A DNA stretch of 64,000 nt from Palsa-504 sp963822765 (GCA_963822765.1 CAWGJL010000005.1:124001-188000); one strand, 5' to 3'; shown: positions 9,554 through 17,047, numbered from the stretch's first letter. Program-made: numbers and translations. Notes: generated by a model not told the origin, from the letters alone.

Positions 9554-10861
9554 ATGACCATCGCCGGCCACCCGCAGCGACCGATCACGCGGCGGCTCGT
9601 TCCTGACGTACTCCGGCGGGACCCGGAGGATCGCTGGGCCGCCGCGTTCGGGCGGATCGCCGGGTACTCCTTCGCGGTGGCGATGGTCACCGGGATCCTG
9701 CTGCTGCCGTTCTTCCGCCCGTCGATGGCTCCCCTCACCTACCGCGGCTCCTACCGGCTGCTGGACGGCGTACCGGTCAGCCAGGCGTACCAGTCCGTGC
9801 TGCGCATCAGCTTCGACGTCCGCGGCGGGCTGCTGGTCCGGCAGGTGCACCACTGGTCGGCGGACCTGCTCGTGGCGGCGATCTGCCTGCGGCTGCTGCG
9901 CGTGTTCTTCCGCGGCCGGTTCTCCGGCCGCGCGCTGCCGGGCTGGCTGATCTGGGTGGCGTTGCTGGCCCTGGGCATCCTGGCCGCTTACACCGGCACC
10001 ATCTTGCCCGACGACGGGCTCTCCGGCGGCAGCCTGAGCGTGATCACCGGCGTGCTGCTGTCCGTGCCGGTGATCGGGACGCACCTGGTGTTCTGGATCT
10101 TCGGCGGGGCGCCGCCCGGGCAGCAGATCATCGGCCGGGACTACTGGGTGCACATCCTGGTCCTCCCGGCCCTGGCCGGCGCGCTGCTCCTGGTGAGCTT
10201 CCGGTCGTCGCTGCGGTGGCCGCGCCGGGTGCGGCTGGCTCCGCTGCTCCCGTTCACCTGCGCGGCGCTGGCCCTGCTCGGCACGATCGCGCAGATCAAC
10301 CCGGTGTGGCTGATCGGGCCGTACCAGCCGGGCAGCATTACCTCCGGCGCGGTGCCGGACTGGTACATGGGGTTCCTCGACGGCCCGCTGCGGCTCATGC
10401 CCGCCTGGGAGCTGTCGATCGGCGGGCATCCGCTGGACCTCGGCGTGCTGATCCCGGGCCTGGTCGTGCCCGCGCTGTTCTTCACCCGTCTGGCCCTGTA
10501 CCCGCTGACCGACCGCTGGATCACCGGCGCGCCCGCCGACCTGGCGAACCGCACCGCGGCCGGGGTGGCCGGGGTCACGTTCTACGGCCTGCTGTGGGCC
10601 GCGGCCGCCAACGACCAGATCGCCTACCACCTGGACATCCCGCTCTACACGGTGACCTGGATATTCCGGGTGCTGGTGCTGGCCGGACCACCGCTGGCGT
10701 TCGGGCTCACCCGGATCATCGCCCACGCGCGGGCCGGCCGGCGACAGGAGGAGGAACGGCACGGCCGGGAAACTGGCCGGATCGTGCAGAGTCCGCAAGG
10801 CGGCTACACCGAGATCCGCGAGCCAGCCCGCCAGGTCCCGGACGGGAGCCGGGCGTCATGA
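9554..10861 (+). CDS. orphan QcrB-like cytochrome b lacking heme bH ligands
   Basis: Membrane protein of 435 aa related to actinobacterial cytochrome bc1 subunit b (QcrB), shorter than genuine QcrB (about 540 aa). The start ATG 9554 follows ggagg. Seen: helix B motif VRQVHHW (His99), LPDD loop at 151-154, helix D His200 (YWVHILVLP), and the quinol-site motif PDWY (268-271) followed by MGFLDGPLRLMPAWE. Established: each b heme uses one histidine from helix B and one from helix D; the second pair sits 14 and 15 residues after the first in this family. Here those positions are Arg113 and Ser215, so heme bH has no histidine ligands while the bL pair is kept. No qcrA or qcrC is nearby. Confidence 0.88.
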   Translation: MTIAGHPQRPITRRLVPDVLRRDPEDRWAAAFGRIAGYSFAVAMVTGILLLPFFRPSMAPLTYRGSYRLLDGVPVSQAYQSVLRISFDVRGGLLVRQVHHWSADLLVAAICLRLLRVFFRGRFSGRALPGWLIWVALLALGILAAYTGTILPDDGLSGGSLSVITGVLLSVPVIGTHLVFWIFGGAPPGQQIIGRDYWVHILVLPALAGALLLVSFRSSLRWPRRVRLAPLLPFTCAALALLGTIAQINPVWLIGPYQPGSITSGAVPDWYMGFLDGPLRLMPAWELSIGGHPLDLGVLIPGLVVPALFFTRLALYPLTDRWITGAPADLANRTAAGVAGVTFYGLLWAAAANDQIAYHLDIPLYTVTWIFRVLVLAGPPLAFGLTRIIAHARAGRRQEEERHGRETGRIVQSPQGGYTEIREPARQVPDGSRAS

Positions 10862-11394
10862 TCAAGCGGAGCGGCCACGCGCGGGCCGATGACGCCGCCC
10901 CGGTCGAATACCTGTATGTTCCGTGTGCTCGCGCCGGCCACGGCCGTTCGGCGCAGCCGCGCCGCTGGGTCCAGGCGGTGCCGGTCGTCAGGAAGACGGC
11001 CAAGTGGATCTACTACACCAGCGACACCTGGGACCGGGCCGAGGCCGTGGTCAGCCCCGGCTGCATCAGCCGCCAGGAGTTCGAGACCGATACCCGGTAC
11101 CGCGCTGACCGCCGCGGCTACCCGGCGGGCGTGATCCCGGTTCCCGGCGCCCGCCCCGGGTCGCCGGGCCGGCTGTTCTTCGCCACCCGCCAGGCCGCCG
11201 AACACCACCTGTACCGCGGGGACGGCGAGCAAGCCGGGACGGCCGCCCGGGACGCAGCCCTCATCGAGGCAACACTGATCAAGGCGCTGCGCCGGGCGAT
11301 GGCCGACGCTCACCCCGACCGCGGCGGCACCGCCGAGCAGTTCATCCAGGCGCGCCGCCGGTACGAGACGGTGCTTGGCTTCGCGCGACGGTAA
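10858..11394 (+). CDS. J-domain-like protein (C-terminal HPD motif)
   Basis: 178-aa soluble protein whose start ATG overlaps the cytochrome b stop. The C-terminus (about 135-175) has an RRAMADAHPDRGG...RRRYE arrangement like helices II-III of a J-domain, with HPD at 152-154, the motif by which DnaJ proteins stimulate Hsp70. The N-terminal 130 residues contain an RKTAKWIYYTSDTWDR block and two cysteines and match nothing I can name. Translational coupling suggests it helps fold or assemble the operon's products; this is inference. Confidence 0.72.
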   Translation: MIKRSGHARADDAAPVEYLYVPCARAGHGRSAQPRRWVQAVPVVRKTAKWIYYTSDTWDRAEAVVSPGCISRQEFETDTRYRADRRGYPAGVIPVPGARPGSPGRLFFATRQAAEHHLYRGDGEQAGTAARDAALIEATLIKALRRAMADAHPDRGGTAEQFIQARRRYETVLGFARR

Positions 11395-11440
11395 CGTCCG
11401 GCCGGGGTGGCGCCGGCGGGGTCCCGGTAGGTGACACCTT

Positions 11441-11482
11441 GGTTCGTTCGGGAAAAAGATTGTGAATTTATCCGAACGGACC
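11441..11482. terminator. bidirectional hairpin between convergent genes
   Basis: Arms GGTTCGTTCGG (11441-11451) and CCGAACGGACC (11472-11482) pair over 11 positions with one G-T, around an AT-rich loop. It lies between the end of the J-domain gene and the end of the lectin-like gene, so it can serve both strands. The segment 11466-11482 is an exact inverted copy of 56904-56920. Confidence 0.65.
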
Positions 11483-11510
11483 TTGGTGACAGCGCCCGGG
11501 GTTCACCGTG

Positions 11511-12643
11511 TCACCCGGGCAGGCCGGAGTGGTCCTTCCAGGTGTAGGACGAGCCACCCCACGACGTGGGCGAGGTGCCGCCGCGCAGCTGCGCGCCGGC
11601 CCCGGCCGGGTTGACGTACAGGCCGGTGGCGACGTTTCTCAGCGTGCCGTTGGACTGCGGGGTGAACTGCTGCCAGGGCCCGGTGTTGCACGACGCGAGG
11701 ATCAGGCCGTCCCGCAGCGGATCGGCTGACCAGCCGCCGCCGGGATCGGACACGCAGAGCCCGGAGCCGGAACCCTGGGGCGCGTACTCGAACCGGAACG
11801 CACCGGAATGCGTGCCGTTCTCGCGGATGAAGTGCGTCGCCCGGTCGCCCTGGGTCGCGGTCCACCCGGCGATGATCGCGCCCGGGGAATGGTGCGCCTG
11901 GAACGAGTCGAACCCGTTGCCGAACCGGTTGACCTCGTCGCCGTAACTGCTGCTGCGCCGCCGCCGCCGCCGGCGACCGCGTTCGCGACGACGGTGAGGT
12001 TGAAGGTGCCCTTGAGCGCGGCGCCATCGGCATCGGTGGCGGTGACGACGACTCCGTTGTAGGTGCCGGGCGCGGCGGTTCCGCCGGAGAAGGACAGCGC
12101 GGGGCTCCCGGAGCGCAGCCCGGCCGGCAGGTTCGATTCGGCGAAGCTGATGGTGTCGCCGGTCTCCGAGCTGGTCGCACTGAACTTCACGTCGCCGGAG
12201 ACGTTCGAATCGGTGAGCGACGGCAAAGTAACCAGCGTGTAGACGTTACCTTGCAACAAGATGTCGTGGGGCAAGAGCGAGATGGGAATTTCGAGCGCCT
12301 CAGCATTCCCGTTCTTGTCCGTAGCGTCCGCCACGATGGGATTGGGACTCAGAGTTATGGGGCCCGAAAAGCTGATCGTGTGCCCGGACAGGGTCACGCC
12401 GACCGGCACCGGGCCGTGCAGCGACCAGGTCACGCCGCTCCCGGTCAGGTCGATGACATTGGTGCCGTCGACGGCTCCGATGCCGGTGCCGCCGAACGTG
12501 GCGTCGGTTACCGAGCTGCCGATCAGCGCCGAGTCCTGATATGTCTGGGCGCTTGCGGGGAGTGCTGCCGCGCCCACCACGAGCGCGCTCCCGAGCAATG
12601 CGGGACAGGCCACCCTGATTGCTCGCCTGAGACTGAAGTGCAC
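11511..12643 (-). pseudogene. secreted lectin-like protein, frame broken at a GGC/GCA repeat
   Basis: Exported protein: Sec signal peptide (MHFSLRRAIR ... ALPASA, about 32 aa), a Ser/Thr/Gly-rich beta-type region with repeated cadherin/Ig-like wording (PAGLRSGSPALSFSGGTAAPGTYNGVV begins near residue 175), then a ricin-like C-terminal segment (QQFTPQSNGTLRNVATGLYVNPAG). The N-terminal frame runs into low-complexity Arg/Ser-rich sequence and stops at 11702. The natural continuation SSSYGDEVNRFGNGFDSFQ is in the next frame, joining at the GGC/GCA triplet run at about 11955-11970. It is one base off frame, so it is a pseudogene, a sequence error or a slipped-strand switch. Confidence 0.7.
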
Positions 12644-12834
12644 GCCTTCTCGCCCTTCTGTGTTCGTTCGTTACGGGTTTGCCAATATGTCCAGCCGGGG
12701 GCGCCACGGACGGGGCGGCGTGCCGACGGCCCCCGCCAGCCGGAAAACTCTATCCCTACCACGATTCCCGCTTGCTTCTCGGCATTTACGTCGCATACGG
12801 GCCCCGAGGTTAAGCGGGATCAGGGAGCCGCGCG

Positions 12835-13497
12835 TTACGACGCGCGTTCGGCCGGGGACGTGGTTGTCCGGGCGGCGTGTTGCCGGCTCCTGGTTAACCC
12901 GGGTCCGGGCGGGTAGCCGCGTCTACGGCGCCTGCGCGTGCAGGCACTGTCGCTGAAGGAGGAACCCTCATGTACATCGGCATCGGAACGGTCGTGCTCA
13001 TCATCATCATCGTGCTGATTATCTTGCTGATCAGGCGCTAACCAGCGCGGCCGGGCAGCCCCGCCCGCGATGACGCCATCCACGCGGTAGCCGCTAGCCG
13101 GGACGGATCCCGACGGGAAGATCGGTTCGGGCATCCCCGGCTGGCCGGTGATCGCGGCCCGGACCGTGGGAAAGACATCGAGGTGCCGGTCCATGCCGGT
13201 GGCTGACAGGACCCGGGACACCTCGGGCGATGGAGCGGCCAGGCGCAGGGATCCGCCGAGCAGCCGGGCCCGGCGTCCGCTGCCCACCATGACCGCCAGG
13301 CCACTGGCGTCCGCATGCGTTACCGCGGACAGGTCGATAATCAGGTGGCTGGCGGCGCGGAGCAGGCTGAAGAGCTGCTCGCGCAGGGCCGGCGCTGACT
13401 CGGCGCCAAGGTCCCCGCCGAGCGCGGCGACGACGTAGCCGCCGCGGTTGGTCCGGGAGGTAAGGCTGAGGCTGGTTTCCTGAGCCGCGATGTGCAT
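12835..13497 (-). CDS. STAS-domain anti-sigma factor antagonist (variant phosphosite)
   Basis: RsbV/SpoIIAA-type protein that would bind an RsbW-like kinase in a partner-switching network. The start ATG 13497 follows ggaggag. The STAS domain spans about residues 8-115. The phosphorylation loop reads THADASGLAV: the position phosphorylated in SpoIIAA (the residue after Asp) is Ala64, followed by Ser65. The last ~80 residues are Asp/His- then Arg-rich and are read antisense through the small peptide gene at 12970-13041, so they are probably non-domain read-through after loss of a stop. Confidence 0.85.
   Translation of the reverse strand: MHIAAQETSLSLTSRTNRGGYVVAALGGDLGAESAPALREQLFSLLRAASHLIIDLSAVTHADASGLAVMVGSGRRARLLGGSLRLAAPSPEVSRVLSATGMDRHLDVFPTVRAAITGQPGMPEPIFPSGSVPASGYRVDGVIAGGAARPRWLAPDQQDNQHDDDDEHDRSDADVHEGSSFSDSACTRRRRRRGYPPGPGLTRSRQHAARTTTSPAERAS
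12893..12916 (+). promoter_or_regulatory. SigB/SigF-type promoter, cassette copy 1
   Basis: GTT at 12893-12895, 15-base spacer, GGGTAG at 12911-12916: matches the actinobacterial stress-sigma consensus GTT-N14-16-GGGTA. It is 53 bp upstream of the 23-aa peptide gene and repeated exactly at 15110-15133. A SigB-type sigma factor is encoded in the window at 48650-49435. Confidence 0.6.
12970..13041 (+). CDS. 23-aa hydrophobic membrane peptide, copy 1
   Basis: Tiny gene with an excellent ribosome site (aaggagga, 6 bases upstream). The peptide begins MYIGIGTVVL, continues with a run of Ile/Val/Leu and ends IRR: one transmembrane helix with a basic cytosolic tail. A second copy (24 aa) lies at 15186-15260 with the same promoter, leader and ribosome site. 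In the leader, GCCTGC-gcgt-GCAGGC can form a hairpin just before the ribosome site. Possible roles are a stress-induced membrane peptide or type I toxin-like peptide; none is demonstrated. Confidence 0.75.
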   Translation: MYIGIGTVVLIIIIVLIILLIRR

Positions 13498-13643
13498 GAG
13501 CTCCTCCGGTAGGCCGGGAAGCGGGCCGCTGGCGGGCGGCCGGTTTCCAGGGCTTGATGCTACGCTATACCTGCACAAAGAAACTAGCAAATATTTTCCG
13601 GAAACCGGTGGTCAGGATGGCGAGCTGGAGAAGGGCGGCCGGG

Positions 13644-13985
13644 ATGACCGGCGACGAGAACGACCTGCTCGCCTTGTTCCGCGAACTGAACACCGAGAAC
13701 CGCGCGCGGCTGCTGGATTCGGCCAGGCTGTACACGTACCTGGAACCGGTTCGCGCCCGGGCGGAGTTCGTCAGGCAGGCCGAGCGGGAAGCCGCGGAGC
13801 TGACCCGTGACCCCCGGCAGTGCGGCGAGTGGGTCTGCGACGCCTCCGGGCGCAACGCGCGGTACTGCTCCCGGAAGGCCACCCGTGACGACGGGTACTG
13901 CACCCAGCATCATGACCGGCTGGAGCGGTGGCCCGGGCTCAAGGCAGAACGGGAAAGGCAAACCGGAGCCAGCGGCGGCCAGTGA
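13644..13985 (+). CDS. hypothetical protein with Cys/His zinc-like motif
   Basis: 113-aa soluble protein. The start ATG 13644 has ggagaaggg 8 bases upstream; ATG 13617 is an alternative giving 9 more residues. The N-terminal half is helical (LFRELNTENRARLLDSARLY). The C-terminal half has spaced cysteines, CGEWVC ... YC ... YCTQHH, suggesting a structural zinc site. It lies in the stress/partner-switching region, divergent from the STAS gene. Family not recognised. Confidence 0.65.
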   Translation: MTGDENDLLALFRELNTENRARLLDSARLYTYLEPVRARAEFVRQAEREAAELTRDPRQCGEWVCDASGRNARYCSRKATRDDGYCTQHHDRLERWPGLKAERERQTGASGGQ

Positions 13986-14031
13986 TCTGAGGCATTTCTC
14001 CGGGTCGGCGCGCCTGCGCTGAGCCGGGTCT

Positions 14032-14056
14032 GTTTCGCCTCGGTGGCCCTGGGCAT
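14032..14056 (+). promoter_or_regulatory. putative SigB-type promoter for the 112-aa gene
   Basis: GTTT at 14032-14035 and GGGCAT at 14051-14056, spacer 15-16: a near match to GTT-N15-GGG(T/C)AT. It ends 29 bp before the ATG at 14086. Confidence 0.45.
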
Positions 14057-14085
14057 GGCTTAAGGCCCCGACCCAGGAGAGTGTC

Positions 14086-14424
14086 ATGACGAGTGATGAC
14101 AAGCCGCGCCGCGTCGAAGTCAAGGACGGTGACCAGACGGTCGCCGCGGCCGAGGTGACGACCGCGGACCAGGCCGCGGGGACGGTCCGGACCTCGCTCC
14201 TGCCCTCATCCGGGCATTCGCCTCCGGGGCGCCGGGCCAGCCTGGTCGATGCGGTGATGGACCTGCCCGAGGTACAGGCCAGCTCACGGCTGGAGGCGAC
14301 CCTGCCGCTCGGCGACGCCGAATCGCTGGAACGGCTGCGGGAACGGACCGAGGACACCGTCTCGCGCCCGGCCGGCTCGACCACCCTGGTGGATGCGGAC
14401 ATACCGCCCGCGGAATCCAGCTAG
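14086..14424 (+). CDS. hypothetical protein (112 aa), stress-locus associated
   Basis: Soluble 112-residue protein with a good ribosome site (aggagag) and a SigB-like promoter just upstream. The sequence is acidic/charged with no membrane segment (MTSDDKPRRVEVKDGDQ...). The last 140 bp are antisense to the 3' end of the RsbW-like kinase gene. Not recognised; context suggests a SigB-regulon protein. Confidence 0.65.
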   Translation: MTSDDKPRRVEVKDGDQTVAAAEVTTADQAAGTVRTSLLPSSGHSPPGRRASLVDAVMDLPEVQASSRLEATLPLGDAESLERLRERTEDTVSRPAGSTTLVDADIPPAESS

Positions 14425-14958
14425 ATTCACTGGCTCCGGCTCGCGGCCTGGCCGGGCTGCGCCTCGCCGCGCGCCATCGACGCTGGACAGGTGCTGCCCG
14501 GCCGCTCCCGGCAGCCAGTCCAGGGTCTTCTCGAAATGGACGGTCCTGCCCTCGCGTTCGTTTCCGGTCAGCTGCAGGTTGTCGACCACCGCGTTGATGA
14601 TCTTCAGACCGCGGCCGTGCTCGGCCGTCGCGGGCACCGGATCACTGCCGAGGGCCATCGCGCCGGCCCATCCCTCGTCATCCTCGCCGCGGTACGGAGC
14701 GGGCTCGCCATTCCCGCTGCCGGCATTGACGACCTCGATGGCGCACTGCCCGTTCCTGGCCCGCACCTGGACCTCGTACTGGTCGTCAGACCTGGCGTGC
14801 TGGATGACGTTGGCGCAGGCCTCGGTGAGAGCCAGGGCAATGTCGGCGCGCGTATCGGGGGTGACACCGAGTGTCTCCAGGCAGCCATCGAGAACCTGCC
14901 GGCTGACCGGGACACTGGCGGCCTCGTGGGGCAGGAACAGCACCATCTTGATCTCCAC
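14284..14958 (-). CDS. RsbW/SpoIIAB-like anti-sigma serine kinase (HATPase_c)
   Basis: ATP-binding anti-sigma regulatory factor. GTG 14958 is chosen because ggaggg lies 8 bases upstream; ATG 14946 is alternative. The HATPase domain covers about residues 5-140: N-box ALTEACANVIQHA, ATP-lid region with an acidic DDEG loop, and G-box HGRGLKIINAVVDNLQL. Established role: it sequesters a SigB-type sigma factor and phosphorylates STAS antagonists. The C-terminal ~60 residues after KTLDWLP are Arg/Gly-rich, antisense to the 14086-14424 gene, and probably not part of the domain. Confidence 0.88.
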   Translation of the reverse strand: MEIKMVLFLPHEAASVPVSRQVLDGCLETLGVTPDTRADIALALTEACANVIQHARSDDQYEVQVRARNGQCAIEVVNAGSGNGEPAPYRGEDDEGWAGAMALGSDPVPATAEHGRGLKIINAVVDNLQLTGNEREGRTVHFEKTLDWLPGAAGQHLSSVDGARRGAARPGREPEPVNLAGFRGRYVRIHQGGRAGRARDGVLGPFPQPFQRFGVAERQGRLQP

Positions 14959-15109
14959 GTCATCCACCCTCCGGCCCGGTACGGGCTCTGCATCGGCAGG
15001 CCTTTCGCCCGCCTGACCGCTTATGCCTCGAGCGGGCCATCCCAAACACGATGCCGGGGCGGGCCCGGGCGGCGGCGCCGAGCGAAATCAGCCGGATGGC
15101 CGACTTCTG

Positions 15110-15133
15110 GTTAACCCGGGTCCGGGCGGGTAG
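15110..15133 (+). promoter_or_regulatory. SigB/SigF-type promoter, cassette copy 2
   Basis: GTT at 15110-15112, 15-base spacer, GGGTAG at 15128-15133, identical to copy 1 over the whole promoter and followed by the same leader ending in GCCTGC-acat-GCAGG and aaggagga. Confidence 0.6.
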
Positions 15134-15185
15134 CCGCGTCGAAAGGCGCCTGCACATGCAGGTCCCGTCCTGAAGGAGGAACCTC

Positions 15186-15260
15186 ATGTACATCGGCATC
15201 GGAACGGTCGTCCTGATCATCATCATCGTGCTCGTCGTCTTGATGCTCAGGCGGCGCTAG
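15186..15260 (+). CDS. 24-aa hydrophobic membrane peptide, copy 2
   Basis: Near-identical to the peptide at 12970-13041: the first 10 residues MYIGIGTVVL are the same, then an Ile/Val/Leu run, ending LRRR. One predicted transmembrane helix with a positive C-terminal tail. Changes between copies are mostly conservative (Ile/Val/Leu/Met), which argues for selection on the peptide. Promoter, leader hairpin and ribosome site are conserved too. Confidence 0.75.
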   Translation: MYIGIGTVVLIIIIVLVVLMLRRR

Positions 15261-15374
15261 GCGGCCGAGTTGTGCACGTGCCCGTGAGCGCAGTCCGTCA
15301 CCAAGCACGTCGAGGAAACCGGACAGACTTACCGCGGCAAGCGAGCGTTGCCCGGTAAGGCTGGCCGGCTGCCC

Positions 15375-15428
15375 GCACCCCGTACCGCGATGACCAGGCT
15401 GCCTACGCCGCCATCGGCCACTGCCTGG
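15375..15428 (+). repeat. 54-bp direct repeat (partial copy of amidotransferase-like gene)
   Basis: Identical to 15833-15886, 458 bp downstream and inside the amidotransferase-like pseudogene. The flanking ~15 bp upstream are also similar with one deletion. It indicates a partial duplication left in a stretch (15261-15666) otherwise filled with relics. Confidence 0.8.
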
Positions 15429-15539
15429 GCGAGCGCTTCGCGGCCAGACTGCAGGACGCCGCCCGAAGTCCTTCCCGCCCAACCTTTTCCTATGTGAGAG
15501 TTAGGGCTTAGATAGCATTCCCGGACGCCCCCGTCCGGG

Positions 15540-15623
15540 TGGGTCGGCGCGGTCATCATGTTCGGCTACACGGCTCTCGTCGCGGGCGGAATCGCCCTGA
15601 CCAAACGGCGCGACGTGATCTGA
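15540..15623 (+). pseudogene. C-terminal relic of an ABC-2 type permease
   Basis: Open segment reading WVGAVIMFGYTALVAGG... KRRDVI then TGA. This is the last transmembrane helix and the RRDV-type C-terminal tail typical of ABC transporter permeases of actinomycetes. No upstream remainder of the gene is recognisable in 15261-15539, so only about 27 codons survive. Confidence 0.5.
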
Positions 15624-15666
15624 CTGGGCGTAGGACCGCCGGACCGCGGCGCGTATTCTCCGGCGC

Positions 15667-16378
15667 ATGAGACTGCTGGCCCTCGGGGATCGCAACCCGG
15701 ACTTCCTGACCCACCGTGAGATCGACGCGACGTTGCGGCTGCTGCCCGCCGATGTCGACTGCGGCTGGGTCGCGACCGATGCTCCTGGCGCCCGCGAGCT
15801 GGCGGGCTATGCCGGGGTGTGGCTGCTGCCCGGCACCCCGTACCGCGATGACCAGGCTGCCTACGCCGCCATCGGCCACTGCCTGGACACCGGCACCCCG
15901 TTCCTGGGCACCTGCGGCGGTTTCCAGTACGCGGCGGTGGCGCTGGCCCGGGCCCGGCTCGGACTTGCCGAGGCCGGGCACGCTGAATCGGATCCGGGTG
16001 CCGGCCAGCACGTCATCGTCGCGCTGAGGTGCGCGCTGTACGGCGAGCGGCGGACCGTAACGGCGGTCCCCGGTACCCGGCTGGCGTCAATCTGCGGCCA
16101 GGCGCCGTTCGAGGGCTTTCACTATTGCGGGTATGGCCTGGAGAGAACTTCGCCTTGCGGTTGCGGGACGTCGGCGTCGTCATCTCCGCGCACGCGCCCG
16201 ACGCCGGCCGGAGGCCCTGGAACTGCCCGAGCACCCGTTCTTCCTCGCCACCGCGTTTCAGCCCCAGGTCTGCAGCGGCCACAGCGGCCGGCTGCATCCG
16301 ATCCTGTCCGCCTGGCTGCGGGCCGCCGCCGCAGGGCGGCCCGGCCAGTTAAGACTGCTCACGGGCGGAGGCCGGTGA
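15667..16378 (+). pseudogene. CTP synthase C-terminal-like (class I amidotransferase-like) protein, frameshifted
   Basis: Starts MRLLALGDRNPDFLTHREID and continues with WLLPGTPYRDDQAA and the nucleophile-elbow-like FLGTCGGFQYAA, as in the CTP synthase C-terminal-related family. After GFHYCGYGLE the expected sequence jumps frame twice: ENFALRLRDVGVVISAHAPDAG is in the third frame (about 16145-16205) and EALELPEHPFFLATAFQPQ...SGRLHPILSAW in the second (about 16210-16370). Two indels break it. The 3' end overlaps the end of the TetR gene by 20 bp. Confidence 0.75.
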
Positions 16379-16982
16379 GGATGCGGTCCAGGACGACGCC
16401 GAGATCGGCGCGGGTCTGCGCGGGGACCGCCGAGCGCGCGATGGCCAGGCTGGCCTCGGTCAGCATGGCGATGAGCAGCCGGGCCAGGGCCGGCACCGGC
16501 ACGGCCGCCAGGTCCCCGGCCTCCACGCAGCGGTCGAGCCACTCCTCCAGGATGCCCCGCCCGTAACGCTCGACGAGTTCCTCCCACGCGTCCGAGCCGA
16601 GCACGCGCGGCCCGTCGACCAGGACGATCCGCTGGAAGTCACCGCCGACGCACACGTCGAGGAACGCGGAGATACCTTGCTGGATCTCGGCCAGCGGAGA
16701 CGGCGCTTGCGAGGCCAGCTGCTCGTCGATCAGCCGCTGGGCGATCGATCCGGCGGCTTCGGCCATCACCGCGCGGAACAGGTCCGCCTTGTCCCGGAAG
16801 TGGTGGTAAAGCGCGCCCCGGGTGACGCGCGCGTCAGCGACGATCTGCTCGGTGCCCGTGCCGTCATAGCCGTGAGCTGCGAAAAGGCGGCGCGCGGCGG
16901 CAATCAGCGCGGCCCGGGTGTCGGAGGCGTGTTCGGCCCGGCGCGGTTGCGGTTTCGCTGCCATACAGACATCATGAGACAT
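16359..16982 (-). CDS. TetR-family transcriptional repressor, divergent to hpnH
   Basis: 207-aa TetR-type repressor. The N-terminal helix-turn-helix (about residues 22-68) reads ALIAAARRLFAAHGYDGTGT ... VTRGALYHHFRDKADLF. The C-terminal half is the helical ligand/dimer domain. The ATG at 16982 falls inside the palindrome 16979-16995; ATG 16964 (MAAKPQ) is an equally plausible start and would leave the operator upstream. The arrangement predicts autorepression and control of hpnH. Confidence 0.88.
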   Translation of the reverse strand: MSHDVCMAAKPQPRRAEHASDTRAALIAAARRLFAAHGYDGTGTEQIVADARVTRGALYHHFRDKADLFRAVMAEAAGSIAQRLIDEQLASQAPSPLAEIQQGISAFLDVCVGGDFQRIVLVDGPRVLGSDAWEELVERYGRGILEEWLDRCVEAGDLAAVPVPALARLLIAMLTEASLAIARSAVPAQTRADLGVVLDRILTGLRP

Positions 16983-16995
16983 ACAAGCTGTATGT
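16979..16995. promoter_or_regulatory. TetR operator ACATACA-AGC-TGTATGT
   Basis: Perfect 7-bp inverted repeat with a 3-bp centre between the divergent TetR gene and hpnH, 52 bp upstream of the hpnH start. Typical size and position for a TetR dimer site. Confidence 0.75.
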
Positions 16996-17047
16996 TCCAG
17001 ACAGATTGCATGACAGTCCTCGCGCGGGGATACGGAGGCAGCAACTC

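Noticed and set aside
9209..10798. 529-aa minus-strand open frame opposite the cytochrome b
   Set aside because: Arg/Gln/His-rich, no domain; it is antisense to a clearly conserved membrane protein and results from low stop density in G+C-rich DNA.
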